From positions 62,001 through 126,000 of the forward strand of contig CALHGE010000020.1 of the NCBI GenBank assembly GCA_938029725.1: DNA of 64,000 nt, read 5' to 3'. This document shows, one piece after another, positions 8,540 through 18,341 of this stretch. The translations under genes and the position numbers were made by a program. Below the pieces are notes generated by a model. It was not told the DNA's origin and searched no databases. It worked only from the letters and a program-made list of their open reading frames with translations. How positions within the stretch are numbered: the stretch's first letter is position 1; every line of letters begins with the position of its first letter. This stretch comes from an uncultured Flavobacteriaceae bacterium. GTDB lineage: Bacteria > Bacteroidota > Bacteroidia > Flavobacteriales > Flavobacteriaceae.

Positions 8540-11500
8540 ATGAAAACCAAACCGATTTTTATTCTAGCCTTACTTTGTTCTGTTTTTAGCTTTTCTCAAA
8601 TTAATCCGCAATGGGCGCGTTATTCGGCCATTTCCCCTGATGGCAGTACAATCGCCTTTACGTATAAGGGTGATTTATATCGTGTTTCTTCTGGTGGGGG
8701 AGATGCTACACAACTGACCTTCCATGATGCGCATGACTATAGGGCTGTATGGAGCAAGGACGGTAAAATGTTGGCATTCGCTTCTGACCGGTACGGTAAT
8801 TTTGACATATTTACAATGGATGCTTTAGGCGGACCGGCGACCCGCTTGACTTTTCATAGTGCGGATGAAACGCCCTATTCCTTTTCAAAAGATAATACTG
8901 CAATCGTATTTGGAGCGGCACGTCAAGATGATGTTTTACATCGACAATATCCCATTAGCAGGCAGCCTGAGCTGTATAGCGTTCCTGTAAATACAGGTCG
9001 TGTTCAGCAAGTACTCACCGTGCCCGCAGAAGATATTCAGATAAATACGGAGGGTAATCAAATCGTGTATCATGATAAGAAGGGATATGAAGATGAGTTT
9101 CGAAAACATCATACTTCGGCAATAACAAGAGATTTATGGAGCTATTCGGTTAGTACCGGTACTCATACCAAACTGACTTCTTTTAACGGGGAAGACCGGA
9201 ATCCGGTGTATTCCAAAGATGGGAAATCCATATTTTATTTAAGCGAGGAAAGCGGTACGTTTAATGTGCATAAATTGAGTTTGGAAAATTCTTCAAACAG
9301 CTTGCAAGTAACCCAGTTCAAAACCCATCCTATTCGTTCATTGAGTAGCGGAAATGGTATCCTTTCTTTTTCTTACGATGGTGAACTGTACACTTTGGAC
9401 GAAGGAGGAGAGCCAAAGAAAGTACAAATCAATATTCGCACACAATCGGGATCCAACGCTGACAAATATGTTTCAGTGAATGGAGAGGTTCGAGAGATGG
9501 ATATATCACCTAATGGAAAAGAAATTGCTTTTATCTCTCGCGGTGAGGTATTCGTTACCTCGGTAGATGGATCCTTGACCAAAAGATTGACAAATACACC
9601 TGAGCAAGAACGTTTTGTCAAATTTACACCTGATGGAAAGGCAGTAAGCTATTCAAGCGAGCGAAATGGAAAGTGGGATATTTACCAAACAAAAAAACTG
9701 CGAAAAGAAGAGCCCTACTTTTTTGCTTCTACTTTGGTAAAAGAAGACACACTGATTAGTAATGACAAGGATAATTATTTGCCTGAGTTTTCTCCAGATG
9801 GCAAATCTGTCGCTTACATTGAAGGTCGCCGAACGCTAAAGGTGATGAATTTAAAGACGAAGCAAACCGTCACCTTGTTAACACCTGAAGAATTGTATCA
9901 TTTTTCGGATGGAGATAAATACTTCAAATGGAGTCCGGATAGCAAGTGGCTTTTGGTAGACTGGGGCCAAACGCTAAGTAATAGTGAGGTTTTATTACTT
10001 TCCGCAGATGGAAAAAAGCGTGTGAACCTTACGGAAAGTGGTTACTATGATATGACTCCAAAATGGGTAAATGAAGGGAAACAGATGTTGTGGTTTAGCA
10101 ATCGAAACGGACTTAAAAGTTATGCAACTAGCGGAAGAAGCGAGTTAGATGTGTACGGCATGTTTTTTACAAAAGACGCTTGGGATAAGTTTAACTTAAC
10201 CAAGGAGGAGTATGATTTGATGAAACAAATCGAAGAAGGAGATAAGAAGGATAAAGACGATGAGAAGGATGATGGCGCTGATGAAAAAGATAAAAAGAAG
10301 AAAAAGGAGGAGCAAAAGAAAAAAGAGCTTAAACCGTTGACCTTTGATTGGGAAGATTTGGACATTAGAAAAAGTAGACTAACCATTCATTCTTCTAAAT
10401 TGAGCGATGCAGTACTGTCTAAGGATGGTGAAAAATTATACTATCTAGCGCGTTTCGAGAAAGACCTCAACCTTTGGGAAACCGAACTGCGAACAAAAAA
10501 TACGAAGATGTTGATTTCCTTAGGTGCTAAATCAGCTAGCCTGCAATGGGATGCAAAGCAAGAAAATTTGTTTTTACTAAGTGATGGTAAAATTGCCAAG
10601 GTTGATTTAAAGGGCTCTAAAATAGAACCCGTAAAAATAAAATCGGAAATGCAGTTGGATGCCGATGCAGAGCGAAAGTATATGTTTGAACATATCTGGC
10701 TGCGCACCAATGCCATATTCTATCATTCAAATTTTCACGGTATCGATTGGGAGGCAATGCGCACGGAATATGAAAAGTATCTACCCCATATTGGTAATTC
10801 GGTTGAATTTGCTGAGATGACATCAGAACTTCTAGGAGAACTAAATGTATCTCACGCTGGAGGGCGTTACAATGGAAATATAGAAAATGGGGATGCAACA
10901 GCATCGCTAGGTATTTTTATGGATTATAGTCATCAGGGCAACGGTATTAAAATTGCCGAAGTTATCAAAGGTGGTCCTCTTGATAAAGCGGATTTTAAAT
11001 TGAAACCAGGGATGCTAATCGAAAAGATTGACGGAGAAGTAATCAGGCCACAGAAAGATGTAGCAAGGTATTTAAATCGAAAAGCTGGTACTTTCACTTT
11101 GTTGGAAATTGTTGGGGAAAAAGGAGGGCGCAAACAAATTACTGTGAAACCTATTTCACTTCGAGAGGAGTCGCGATTACTCTATAGAAGATGGGTGAAG
11201 CAGAACGAAAAAGAGGTCGACGAAAAAAGTAAAGGAGCGTTAGGCTATGTGCATATTCCAGGAATGAGCGATGAACCTTATCGCTCTATCTACGAACAAA
11301 TGATGGGGAAATTTTCAGACAAGAAAGCGGTTATTGTAGATACGCGATTTAACGGAGGTGGTGATTTGGTAGCAGATTTGGCCATGTTTTTTACGGGAGA
11401 AGCTTTTCTATCGTATGAAACAGAAAAGAAAGTAGTAGGTGGAGAACCTACTTCAAGATGGACCAAACCCACACTTGCCATGTTTAACGAATCAATGTAT

Positions 11501-11785
11501 AGTGACGGTTCTTGCTTCGCAAGCGGTTATAAAGATTTAAAAATTGGAAAGACTGTGGGTATGCCAGTTCCTGGTACGTGCAGTTTTGCTGGTTGGGAGC
11601 GATTGCCAAACGGAGGCGTTTGGGGTGTAGTGCCTGTAAGTGCAAAAAACAAGGCAGGAGAGTGGATGGAGAACAATGAAACCAATCCGGAGATAGCGGT
11701 TAAAAACGACCCGGGAATTATTAATACAGGTCGTGATGAGCAGTTAGAGAGGTCAATTGAGGAATTGCTAAAAGAGGTTAACTAA
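8540..11785 (+). CDS. Tricorn-like S41 peptidase with N-terminal beta-propellers and PDZ domain (1081 aa)
   Basis: The ATG at 8540 is preferred over 8498 because it places a clean signal peptide (KTKPIFILALLCSVFSFSQ) at the N-terminus. Order of parts: a six-bladed then seven-bladed propeller with SPDG/SKDG blade motifs (about 25-540), a Lys/Asp/Glu-rich linker at about 561-600, a second propeller remnant, the C1 helical domain with NVSHAGG (Ser771-His772, matching the catalytic Ser-His pair of Tricorn), a PDZ domain (about 787-870), and the S41 core with FNGGGD and MYSDGS. Ser988 in SDG is the expected nucleophile. Archaeal Tricorn degrades oligopeptides in the cytosol; this version is exported, so periplasmic or surface peptide turnover is inferred. 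A strong terminator follows. Confidence 0.9.
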   Translation: MKTKPIFILALLCSVFSFSQINPQWARYSAISPDGSTIAFTYKGDLYRVSSGGGDATQLTFHDAHDYRAVWSKDGKMLAFASDRYGNFDIFTMDALGGPATRLTFHSADETPYSFSKDNTAIVFGAARQDDVLHRQYPISRQPELYSVPVNTGRVQQVLTVPAEDIQINTEGNQIVYHDKKGYEDEFRKHHTSAITRDLWSYSVSTGTHTKLTSFNGEDRNPVYSKDGKSIFYLSEESGTFNVHKLSLENSSNSLQVTQFKTHPIRSLSSGNGILSFSYDGELYTLDEGGEPKKVQINIRTQSGSNADKYVSVNGEVREMDISPNGKEIAFISRGEVFVTSVDGSLTKRLTNTPEQERFVKFTPDGKAVSYSSERNGKWDIYQTKKLRKEEPYFFASTLVKEDTLISNDKDNYLPEFSPDGKSVAYIEGRRTLKVMNLKTKQTVTLLTPEELYHFSDGDKYFKWSPDSKWLLVDWGQTLSNSEVLLLSADGKKRVNLTESGYYDMTPKWVNEGKQMLWFSNRNGLKSYATSGRSELDVYGMFFTKDAWDKFNLTKEEYDLMKQIEEGDKKDKDDEKDDGADEKDKKKKKEEQKKKELKPLTFDWEDLDIRKSRLTIHSSKLSDAVLSKDGEKLYYLARFEKDLNLWETELRTKNTKMLISLGAKSASLQWDAKQENLFLLSDGKIAKVDLKGSKIEPVKIKSEMQLDADAERKYMFEHIWLRTNAIFYHSNFHGIDWEAMRTEYEKYLPHIGNSVEFAEMTSELLGELNVSHAGGRYNGNIENGDATASLGIFMDYSHQGNGIKIAEVIKGGPLDKADFKLKPGMLIEKIDGEVIRPQKDVARYLNRKAGTFTLLEIVGEKGGRKQITVKPISLREESRLLYRRWVKQNEKEVDEKSKGALGYVHIPGMSDEPYRSIYEQMMGKFSDKKAVIVDTRFNGGGDLVADLAMFFTGEAFLSYETEKKVVGGEPTSRWTKPTLAMFNESMYSDGSCFASGYKDLKIGKTVGMPVPGTCSFAGWERLPNGGVWGVVPVSAKNKAGEWMENNETNPEIAVKNDPGIINTGRDEQLERSIEELLKEVN

Positions 11786-11793
11786 TTTTAAAT

Positions 11794-11832
11794 ACCGGAC
11801 CGAAAGCTGATAAACCTGGTCCGGTTTTTTTT
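11794..11832 (+). terminator. Intrinsic terminator of the Tricorn-like gene
   Basis: An 8-bp perfect stem (ACCGGACC at 11794-11801 with GGTCCGGT at 11818-11825) is followed by a run of T on the plus strand. It lies 9 bases past the stop codon of the protease gene and just before the convergent amidohydrolase gene. Confidence 0.85.
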
Positions 11833-11835
11833 GTT

Positions 11836-13086
11836 TTACTTGTTTTTATAAATAACCCCGTCTTTCATCACAAATTTCACCTTTCTCATATTTTTAATAT
11901 CATTAATAGGATCACCTTCTACAGCAATGATATCAGCTAAGAAACCCTTTTCAAGGTTTCCTAAAGTATTCAAATGGAAAACGTTTGCATTTGATGAAGT
12001 TGCTGATTTTAAAACATCTGTAGGTTGCATACCATAGTCTACCATAAGTTCTAATTCTCTATAATTTTCTCCGTGGGTAAAAACACCCACATCACCTCCA
12101 AAGACAATTGTTACTCCTGATTCTAATGCGAGTTTAAAAGATTCTCTTTTTTTAGTAATACGTTCAGGTTCAGCGTCAGTTCCTTTTTTCCATCCTTTAT
12201 ATTGCGTGATTGCATCACCTGCAGCTAAAGTAGGGCAGAGGGCAACACCTTTTTCTTTCATCAGTTTAAAAATTTCTAAGGTGCCACCAGCACCATGTTC
12301 AATAGTTTCAACGCCTCCTTTGATGGCACGTCTCATTCCTTCAGGAGTACTGGCATGAGCGACAACATATTTTCCTGCGGTAGTTGCTGTTGCTACCATA
12401 GCGTCAATTTCTTCCTGAAGAAAAGTGGGTTCTGAGTCGGCCCCCGGCGTCCAACGGTAATCTGCGTAGATTTTAATCAAGTCCGCTCCATTTCCCATTT
12501 GGCGACGAACAGTTTTGATCACTTCGTCAACGCCACTTGCGGGTTCTGCACCCAGCGGGACTTCAACTCCGTCATGAAAACCTTTTGGGCCATAAGCTCC
12601 TGTTGCTACAATAGCCGGACCTGCGACTAACATTCGTGGGCCTGGAATGACCCCATCATCAATCGTCTTTTTTAGATACACGTCAGTATAGCCAGCACCT
12701 TCTGCACCCAAATCTCGTGTTGTGGTAATACCAGCCATCAGCGTTTTTTTCGCGTGAACGGTAGCTCGAATCGCACGCTCGACGGGTGATTCTTTAAGTA
12801 CTTGATCGTTCCAAGAAGTTTCGTTGTATGGGTGTAATAATAAATGAGAATGGCCTTCGATCAATCCGGGAAGCAGTGTTGTGCCCTTTAAATCAATGGT
12901 TTTCGTTCCTGGCGGAACTTGAACACCAGCTATTTTGCCTACATAGCTAATTTGATTGCCTTCGACCAAAACAATCCAATTGGGATGTATTTTTTCTCCA
13001 TCAAAAACGCGGTCGGGTTTTAGTAGCGTTTGTGAATGGGTGCTAACTGTTGTTAGCGAGACTAGAAAAAGAAAAAGATATTTCAT
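11836..13086 (-). CDS. Exported amidohydrolase family protein (416 aa)
   Basis: The ATG at 13086 gives the signal peptide MKYLFLFLVSLTTVSTHSQ; an upstream ATG at 13116 would add ten charged residues in front of it. The metal-dependent amidohydrolase fold is complete: GHSHL (HxH), a bridging Lys in LIKIYADY, VAHAST, IEHGAGG and the catalytic Asp in GGDVG. The family (imidazolonepropionase-like, PF01979) includes Xaa-Pro dipeptidases and similar periplasmic hydrolases, but the substrate is not decided by sequence. It lies 39 bases downstream of another amidohydrolase gene in the same direction, so the two are likely co-transcribed. About 50 bases separate its stop from the convergent Tricorn-like gene. 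Confidence 0.9.
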   Translation of the reverse strand: MKYLFLFLVSLTTVSTHSQTLLKPDRVFDGEKIHPNWIVLVEGNQISYVGKIAGVQVPPGTKTIDLKGTTLLPGLIEGHSHLLLHPYNETSWNDQVLKESPVERAIRATVHAKKTLMAGITTTRDLGAEGAGYTDVYLKKTIDDGVIPGPRMLVAGPAIVATGAYGPKGFHDGVEVPLGAEPASGVDEVIKTVRRQMGNGADLIKIYADYRWTPGADSEPTFLQEEIDAMVATATTAGKYVVAHASTPEGMRRAIKGGVETIEHGAGGTLEIFKLMKEKGVALCPTLAAGDAITQYKGWKKGTDAEPERITKKRESFKLALESGVTIVFGGDVGVFTHGENYRELELMVDYGMQPTDVLKSATSSNANVFHLNTLGNLEKGFLADIIAVEGDPINDIKNMRKVKFVMKDGVIYKNK

Positions 13087-13125
13087 TATTTTTTTTGTAT
13101 TAATTTCCTCTTTCAAGGAAAAAAG

Positions 13126-14538
13126 CTATTTCACAACCGCTTCCTCTAATAATTCTTGAAGTTGCTTTTTAGAAAAGACTTTCTTGCCTTTAACTACGCT
13201 GTGAATCTTCTGGGTATTTTCAATGTTTTCTAGAGGATTCGCATCCAACAAAACCAAATCAGAAACTTTACCAATTTCAATACTACCAAAGTCAGTTTCT
13301 TGTTTTAAGAATTTAGAACCATTATACGCTGAGGTTTTTAAAGCCTCGAGAGGAGAGATACCATTAGCGACCATCTCTTGTAATTCTTTATGTAGAGAAA
13401 TTCCCGGATAGGTATATGAATTGAAAGCACCACTATCTGAACCTGCTAATAAGCCAACACCTGCATCGTTTAAAGATTTAGCTAGTTTGCCAAAAAACGC
13501 ATCTAAATCTTTACGATCTGCAATGGTTTTTTTAGAGGAATTTTTCACGCTATTGATGCGACCTTCATAGGTTTTGAGAATGCCATCGCTCATATATTTT
13601 AAATATGCGTCACCGCTATGGTCGACTTCATCTAAGTAGCTCAAGGTCTTTCCGATATGTAAAGTTGGCACCACATAAACTCTATGTCCTTTTAAATGAA
13701 AGAAAGTCTTTTGTGCGGTAGCCTCTTGATAGCCGTTCATTAATAGTGGCATGGCATCCCAGAAGCCAATTTCTTTTTTTTGCAGTTGGGCGGTAACTTC
13801 TTTTTCGTTTGAGGCACAGCCCTTCATTACATAGTACAAATGTTCTATCGCATCTATACCTGAATCAACAGCTTCATCTAATCGAACCGTAAAAGGCATA
13901 TGGCCCGAAGTGATCAGTCCTCGTTTTTCTGTTTCGGCAATAGTTTTTAGATACATTTCTCTCGAAATTCTACTATCATAGAGTTTAATAAAATCAGATG
14001 GAATGCCTTGAAGAGAATCTAATGCTATTTGTATATCAGTTTCGGTTTCTACTTCTAATGAGCCAGCCCAAGTACCTTTTGCACCGTCTATTTTTGGCCC
14101 TGATGTGAAAATGGTCGGACCCACTAGGCTTCCTGAAGCAATTTGTTTTCTCCAATCTAAAACAGAACTCGTTAAGTCACCTCCTGCATCGCGAACCGTT
14201 GTAATTCCGTTAGCGATAAATAGTGTTAAGAAGTTTTTATTCGCGTTTATTAGACTATCACCTCCACGAAAATGTACATGGTTATCCCAAAAGCCAGGTA
14301 AAATGAACTTTCCTGTAGCATCGATGGTTTGCTGAGTTTCGAAAGAATTTTCATCATTCGTAGTGCTTATTTTTCTAATTCTTCCGTCGGAAATGAAAAT
14401 AGTTTGTTTTGAAATGTTTCCTGTTTCCAAATCGATGCTGTTTCCGTTTTGGATAACTAAATCAAACTGTTCTTTTTTTTCTGAAGAACAGCTAAAAATC
14501 AGAAAGCTAAGAGAAAGTAAAAAGTATAAAATTCGCAT
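13126..14538 (-). CDS. Lipoprotein amidohydrolase (470 aa)
   Basis: The N-terminus is a lipoprotein signal with lipobox IFSC near residue 17, so the enzyme should be anchored in the outer or inner membrane. The amidohydrolase core has HVHFRG (HxH), FIKLYDSR (bridging Lys), SGHMPF, IEHLYY and AGSDSG (catalytic Asp), so all expected metal ligands are present. It precedes a second amidohydrolase gene by 39 bases and follows the CDP-alcohol phosphatidyltransferase gene by 19 bases, all on the minus strand. The two enzymes differ greatly in sequence, so this is not a recent duplication. The substrate is unknown. Confidence 0.9.
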   Translation of the reverse strand: MRILYFLLSLSFLIFSCSSEKKEQFDLVIQNGNSIDLETGNISKQTIFISDGRIRKISTTNDENSFETQQTIDATGKFILPGFWDNHVHFRGGDSLINANKNFLTLFIANGITTVRDAGGDLTSSVLDWRKQIASGSLVGPTIFTSGPKIDGAKGTWAGSLEVETETDIQIALDSLQGIPSDFIKLYDSRISREMYLKTIAETEKRGLITSGHMPFTVRLDEAVDSGIDAIEHLYYVMKGCASNEKEVTAQLQKKEIGFWDAMPLLMNGYQEATAQKTFFHLKGHRVYVVPTLHIGKTLSYLDEVDHSGDAYLKYMSDGILKTYEGRINSVKNSSKKTIADRKDLDAFFGKLAKSLNDAGVGLLAGSDSGAFNSYTYPGISLHKELQEMVANGISPLEALKTSAYNGSKFLKQETDFGSIEIGKVSDLVLLDANPLENIENTQKIHSVVKGKKVFSKKQLQELLEEAVVK

Positions 14539-14557
14539 ACTTGAAAAGTATAAAAAA

Positions 14558-15325
14558 TTAGCGATTTATCAGTCTTCGAATAGCAATAAATACCAGTATA
14601 AAAAAAGAGTATCCAATAAAGAATGGAATGATATATTCTTTCAAATCAAGAGCTAACATAACTCCTATAAGAAGCAATTGGAAACCTAATCCGAAGGTGG
14701 AAACGCCTGTCATAAACCAATTGGGAAGGTTTTGTGCGTTTACCGCATTTGGGTCTAGTTTGTATATTATCTTATCAAAAACCCCGTAAAACAAAGTATA
14801 AAGCCCAAATAGAATATTCACATTTCGTTGCTTTTCACCTTTTAATGCGGTGGGGGTTTTATTTTCAAAAACTCGGCTGGTCGTATCTCCATTATGTTTG
14901 TTTCTAAGAATAACATAGTAAAAATTATAGAGTGTGCCTTGTAATTGAATACCGAAAAAAGCTAAAATTGTAAGCGGCAAAGAGGCATCAGTCACGTACC
15001 AAATGGTTATTAAAATTAGCAGATTTAGAATGATATCTGAAACGGAATCCAAATACCGCCCCGTATACGACGGTGTATTTTTGACGCGCGCTAATTCTCC
15101 ATCTGCAGCGTCTAAAATGGACTTTAAAACCAAAAAGAAAGCAGTGGCCCAATACTGATGATTCAGAATACAGACGATTGCAACTAGTCCTGAAATGACA
15201 AATGCAAGCGTGACGTGAATAGGAGTGAAGGAAGTGTTTTTTAAGGATTGTGCAATAACTCTTGCTACTGGCCTTCCATAATCAGATAAATCCAAGAACT
15301 GATTTTCCTTGGGTAATTTTGACAT
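14558..15325 (-). CDS. CDP-alcohol phosphatidyltransferase (255 aa)
   Basis: The integral-membrane CDP-alcohol phosphatidyltransferase signature DGxxAR...G...D...D is complete: D75-G, A79-R80, G89, D93 and D97, counted from the ATG at 15325. About five or six further hydrophobic segments follow. These enzymes move a phosphatidyl group from CDP-diacylglycerol (or a related CDP-alcohol) onto an alcohol at the inner membrane. The acceptor (glycerol phosphate, serine, inositol phosphate) is not evident. The ATG at 15325 is preferred over 15379 because the extra 18 residues are not family-like. It may be the first gene of the amidohydrolase transcript. Confidence 0.88.
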   Translation of the reverse strand: MSKLPKENQFLDLSDYGRPVARVIAQSLKNTSFTPIHVTLAFVISGLVAIVCILNHQYWATAFFLVLKSILDAADGELARVKNTPSYTGRYLDSVSDIILNLLILITIWYVTDASLPLTILAFFGIQLQGTLYNFYYVILRNKHNGDTTSRVFENKTPTALKGEKQRNVNILFGLYTLFYGVFDKIIYKLDPNAVNAQNLPNWFMTGVSTFGLGFQLLLIGVMLALDLKEYIIPFFIGYSFFILVFIAIRRLINR

Positions 15326-15433
15326 AGCGTTCAAGCTCTTGAAGAAAACTGGTAACGGAAACACGTTTGCCCAGTACACTCCACAAAACTTAAAGCAAAT
15401 GTAAGCTTAAATTTGGGTTTGCTAAAAGATAGT

Positions 15434-16273
15434 TTAATCTGTTATTACTTTCCTTTTCTTGAGATTATAGCGATCTCCGTGCTGTAAAAAATAGAATATG
15501 TGTTCTGTTTCAGGTGGGTTCTGAATATCGTTTTGATCTCTTGACCAAAAGGTGCCATCGTAGATCAATACATTGCTTTTTCCAATAACCTCAAAAGTAT
15601 TTTGCTTCACCACAATAGCGGTGCTTTCATCAATACCGATACCTAGTAATTCAGGTCTATTTTTTAAAATAGCAAACATATCAAACTGTCGATTTCGGGC
15701 GAGCACATGCTGGTCAATAGCAATATTTTTAATATAACCAAAACCCTTTTCATGGTCTCCCATCATGATTTGATTGGTTTTGGTGTCACCACGAGCTAGA
15801 TATGAACCTTGAATGGTAGCACCAGCGGAAGTTCCTCCAATCACGCCACCATTCTTTAAAACTTCGCTTAGTGCAGCTTCTGTTTTTGTATCTGCATACG
15901 CATCTACCAAACGCCATTGTCTACCGCCACTAAACCAAACACCAGTCGCCCGTAGTAAGGGTTTAATAAAGCTATCAGAATCTGCTATGTTTTTATCGTA
16001 GGTGTGCAGCATAACGACATTCGTAGCTCCAAAGGCTCTTAATTGTTTGGTAAAACCGCTGTTGTCATCATATTCTTCTCTGCCACCTGCAGTAGGAATT
16101 ACAACAATATTTGCATTTTTACCGCCCGCCAATTCCACAAATTTTGATACTATTTCTTCGCCCATATAACTGCCCCCAGCTATAAGTAGTGACCCGTTTT
16201 TAGGGCCTGTAGTACTATGGTTTTGTGCAAAAAGCGAAACTGTAAATAAAAAGAAGAAAAGAAACTTTTTCAT
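15434..16273 (-). CDS. Exported cyanophycinase-like S51 peptidase (279 aa)
   Basis: A signal peptide (MKKFLFFFLFTVSLFAQ) precedes an S51 peptidase domain with LLIAGGSYMG near the start and the nucleophile elbow GGTSAGA, in which Ser is the expected catalytic residue. Known members are cyanophycinase, which cuts the aspartate-arginine polymer to dipeptides, and dipeptidase E. Length and the GGTSAGA context fit the cyanophycinase branch. No cyanophycin synthetase is present in the window, so an exported form would act on outside polymer or on other beta-aspartyl peptides; that is inference. The divergent MFS gene starts about 80 bases away. Confidence 0.88.
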   Translation of the reverse strand: MKKFLFFFLFTVSLFAQNHSTTGPKNGSLLIAGGSYMGEEIVSKFVELAGGKNANIVVIPTAGGREEYDDNSGFTKQLRAFGATNVVMLHTYDKNIADSDSFIKPLLRATGVWFSGGRQWRLVDAYADTKTEAALSEVLKNGGVIGGTSAGATIQGSYLARGDTKTNQIMMGDHEKGFGYIKNIAIDQHVLARNRQFDMFAILKNRPELLGIGIDESTAIVVKQNTFEVIGKSNVLIYDGTFWSRDQNDIQNPPETEHIFYFLQHGDRYNLKKRKVITD

Positions 16274-16352
16274 AAGAATAAGATTAGGTATAAAGATAAC
16301 CGTATCTGAGTTCTGTGCAACATTCCAATGGTTCTTAGTATCTTCCCAGCAG

Positions 16353-17612
16353 ATGAAACAAACAGCAACTTGGTATTACCTCACCCTTTTGATTTTGGCA
16401 GGTGAAGCCGTATTTATTCTTCCTTTTGTATTACCTCGTATTTTCAGACCTACCGTATTGGATGTTTTTCAGATGACCAATATCGAATGGGGCCTAAACG
16501 GAGCCATTTATGGCATTGTGGCCTTAGTCTCATACTTGCTAGGTGGGCCATTGGCGGACAAATATCCGCCGAGAAAATTGATGGCTATTGCGCTTTGGAT
16601 GACTGCTTTAGGTGGCTTGGTATTTGCGACATTCCCTAGTTTTGGAGTATTACAAGTTTTATACGGCTATTGGGGCTTTACAACAATATTTCTGTTTTGG
16701 GCACCAATGATTAAGGCAACCCGAGTTTGGGGTGGTGCTACTTCTCAAGGTAAGGCCTTTGGGCTCTTAGATGGTGGTCGTGGGTTAACGGGTTTTCTTT
16801 TCGGGCTGCTAGGGGTGTTTATTTTTTCACTCTTTATTTCTGAAAATGTGGAATCGGCTTCCTTGCTTGAAAGGCAAGAAGCTTTTAAATATGTCATTTA
16901 TTGTTCGGGTCTTATTATAACGCTTATTGGCATTTTAACTTGGTTTTTTATGAAGTCTGATGTGGATGAAAAGGATATTCTTTTAGAAACAATATCTATT
17001 AAGCAGATACATACGGTTTTAAAACTTCCATCAGTATGGCTTTTGATGGTGATTATACTTTGTGCCTATGTGGGTTATAAAATCACTGATATATTATCTC
17101 AGTATGCGAATGAAGTTATGCGCTATGATGAAGTTAAATCGGCACAGGTGGGCACATTTATACAGTTTTTACGCCCTGCAACAGGGCTTTTAATTGGCTT
17201 AGCTGTAGATCGTTTTAAAATCACCTTGTGGTTAGTTTTTAGTTTTGTGGCTACTATTTTAGGAGGTGTCTTATTTGCAACAGGAATTATTGAGCCCTCA
17301 ACTACCGCCCTTTATTTTCTTTCCATTATTGTTATTTCTATCGGTGTTTATGCGGCAAGGGCTTTATATTTTGGTGTTATGCAAGAGGGTAAGATTCCTT
17401 TAGTGATAACAGGTACTGCTGTAGGAATGATATCGATAGTAGCCTATACACCTGATATTTTTGCAGGGCCTGCTTACGGGTATTTACTAGATTCTAACCC
17501 TGGTGCACTTGGTTTTCAGCATGTGTTTTGGATGTTAACCGGCTTCGCTGTAGTTGGCGGTATTGCTTCCCTAGTTTATTACAGGTTATACGGCCGAAAA
17601 AGCGAAGCTTAG
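16353..17612 (+). CDS. Major facilitator superfamily transporter (419 aa)
   Basis: Twelve hydrophobic helices are visible. The typical MFS loop between helices 2 and 3 reads GGPLADKYPPRKL, and a Gly/Asp-rich stretch (AFGLLDGGRGLTGF) marks helices 4-5. The sequence is closest in character to the anion:cation/organophosphate-type carriers, but the substrate cannot be inferred from context. It is divergent from the cyanophycinase-like gene. Its stop codon overlaps the 3' end of the convergent YdeI-like gene by 4 bases. Confidence 0.88.
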   Translation: MKQTATWYYLTLLILAGEAVFILPFVLPRIFRPTVLDVFQMTNIEWGLNGAIYGIVALVSYLLGGPLADKYPPRKLMAIALWMTALGGLVFATFPSFGVLQVLYGYWGFTTIFLFWAPMIKATRVWGGATSQGKAFGLLDGGRGLTGFLFGLLGVFIFSLFISENVESASLLERQEAFKYVIYCSGLIITLIGILTWFFMKSDVDEKDILLETISIKQIHTVLKLPSVWLLMVIILCAYVGYKITDILSQYANEVMRYDEVKSAQVGTFIQFLRPATGLLIGLAVDRFKITLWLVFSFVATILGGVLFATGIIEPSTTALYFLSIIVISIGVYAARALYFGVMQEGKIPLVITGTAVGMISIVAYTPDIFAGPAYGYLLDSNPGALGFQHVFWMLTGFAVVGGIASLVYYRLYGRKSEA

Positions 17613-18190
17613 CTGCCCCATCCACCGCGAGCTTTGATATTTTTGGTGCAGAGGGTGATGATTTCGAGAACTCTTTTTTGACGCGTTTCTTCTCGCTTGG
17701 CTTGATTTAAATAATATAAATAGCTTTTTCGCTGCCCACGAGTAAAGTTATTGAAATGGCTTAATGCGAGCTGGTTTTTATCAAAGGCACGCTGCAGTTC
17801 TAGAGGTACAACTCCGTTTTCAACATCGTCTAAAGAAGTCCAAGAACCATTCTTTTTAGCCCGTTTTATCGATTCTAGTCCGCTTTTGTGCATCAAATTA
17901 TTTTTTTTAAGCTCTTTGATGTGATCTTTGTTAACTCTGCTCCACACACTTTTAGCCTTTCTAGGACAGAAGTATTGCCTCCGTTTACCCGGCCCAATAT
18001 TTTTTACGGTACTATCAATCCATCCATAACAAAGTGCTACGCGAACAGCTTCTTCCCAACGCATACTTTTATTCTCGTGTGATACAGCATAGAAAATAAG
18101 GTACATTCCCTCAGTTTGAGTATGGTTGTCATGCAGCCAGACACGCCACTGCTGGTCATCTTTGAAATAATATTCTTGAATTTCTTTCAC
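17609..18190 (-). CDS. YdeI/OmpD-associated family protein (193 aa)
   Basis: The sequence carries the conserved blocks of this family: the WRVWLHDNH opening, EEAVRVALCYGWIDS at about 45-60, IGPGKRRQYFCPRK, SVWSRVNKDH and a C-terminal helix-rich domain with a tail rich in Lys and Arg. In Enterobacteria related proteins affect bacteriocin resistance and OmpD-linked traits, but the biochemical role is unknown. No signal peptide is seen. It overlaps the convergent MFS gene by 4 bases. The start at 18190 is the only good Met before the conserved region. Confidence 0.85.
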   Translation of the reverse strand: MKEIQEYYFKDDQQWRVWLHDNHTQTEGMYLIFYAVSHENKSMRWEEAVRVALCYGWIDSTVKNIGPGKRRQYFCPRKAKSVWSRVNKDHIKELKKNNLMHKSGLESIKRAKKNGSWTSLDDVENGVVPLELQRAFDKNQLALSHFNNFTRGQRKSYLYYLNQAKREETRQKRVLEIITLCTKNIKARGGWGS

Positions 18191-18341
18191 TAGAACTAGT
18201 TGCTGGGTTGATTTCAGATAAAATTAGTGCTTTCTAGCATATGTTTTTCTAAGATTCCATGGCTTATGTGTATTTTAGGAGCTTATTTAAACCTAAGGAA
18301 AGTCGTTTACTGGGCTGGAAATGATATTAAAGAAACTATTT

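Noticed and set aside
1-15325. A polysaccharide utilization locus
   Set aside because: No SusC/SusD pair, no polysaccharide lyase or typical glycoside hydrolase family motif apart from Asp-box repeats.
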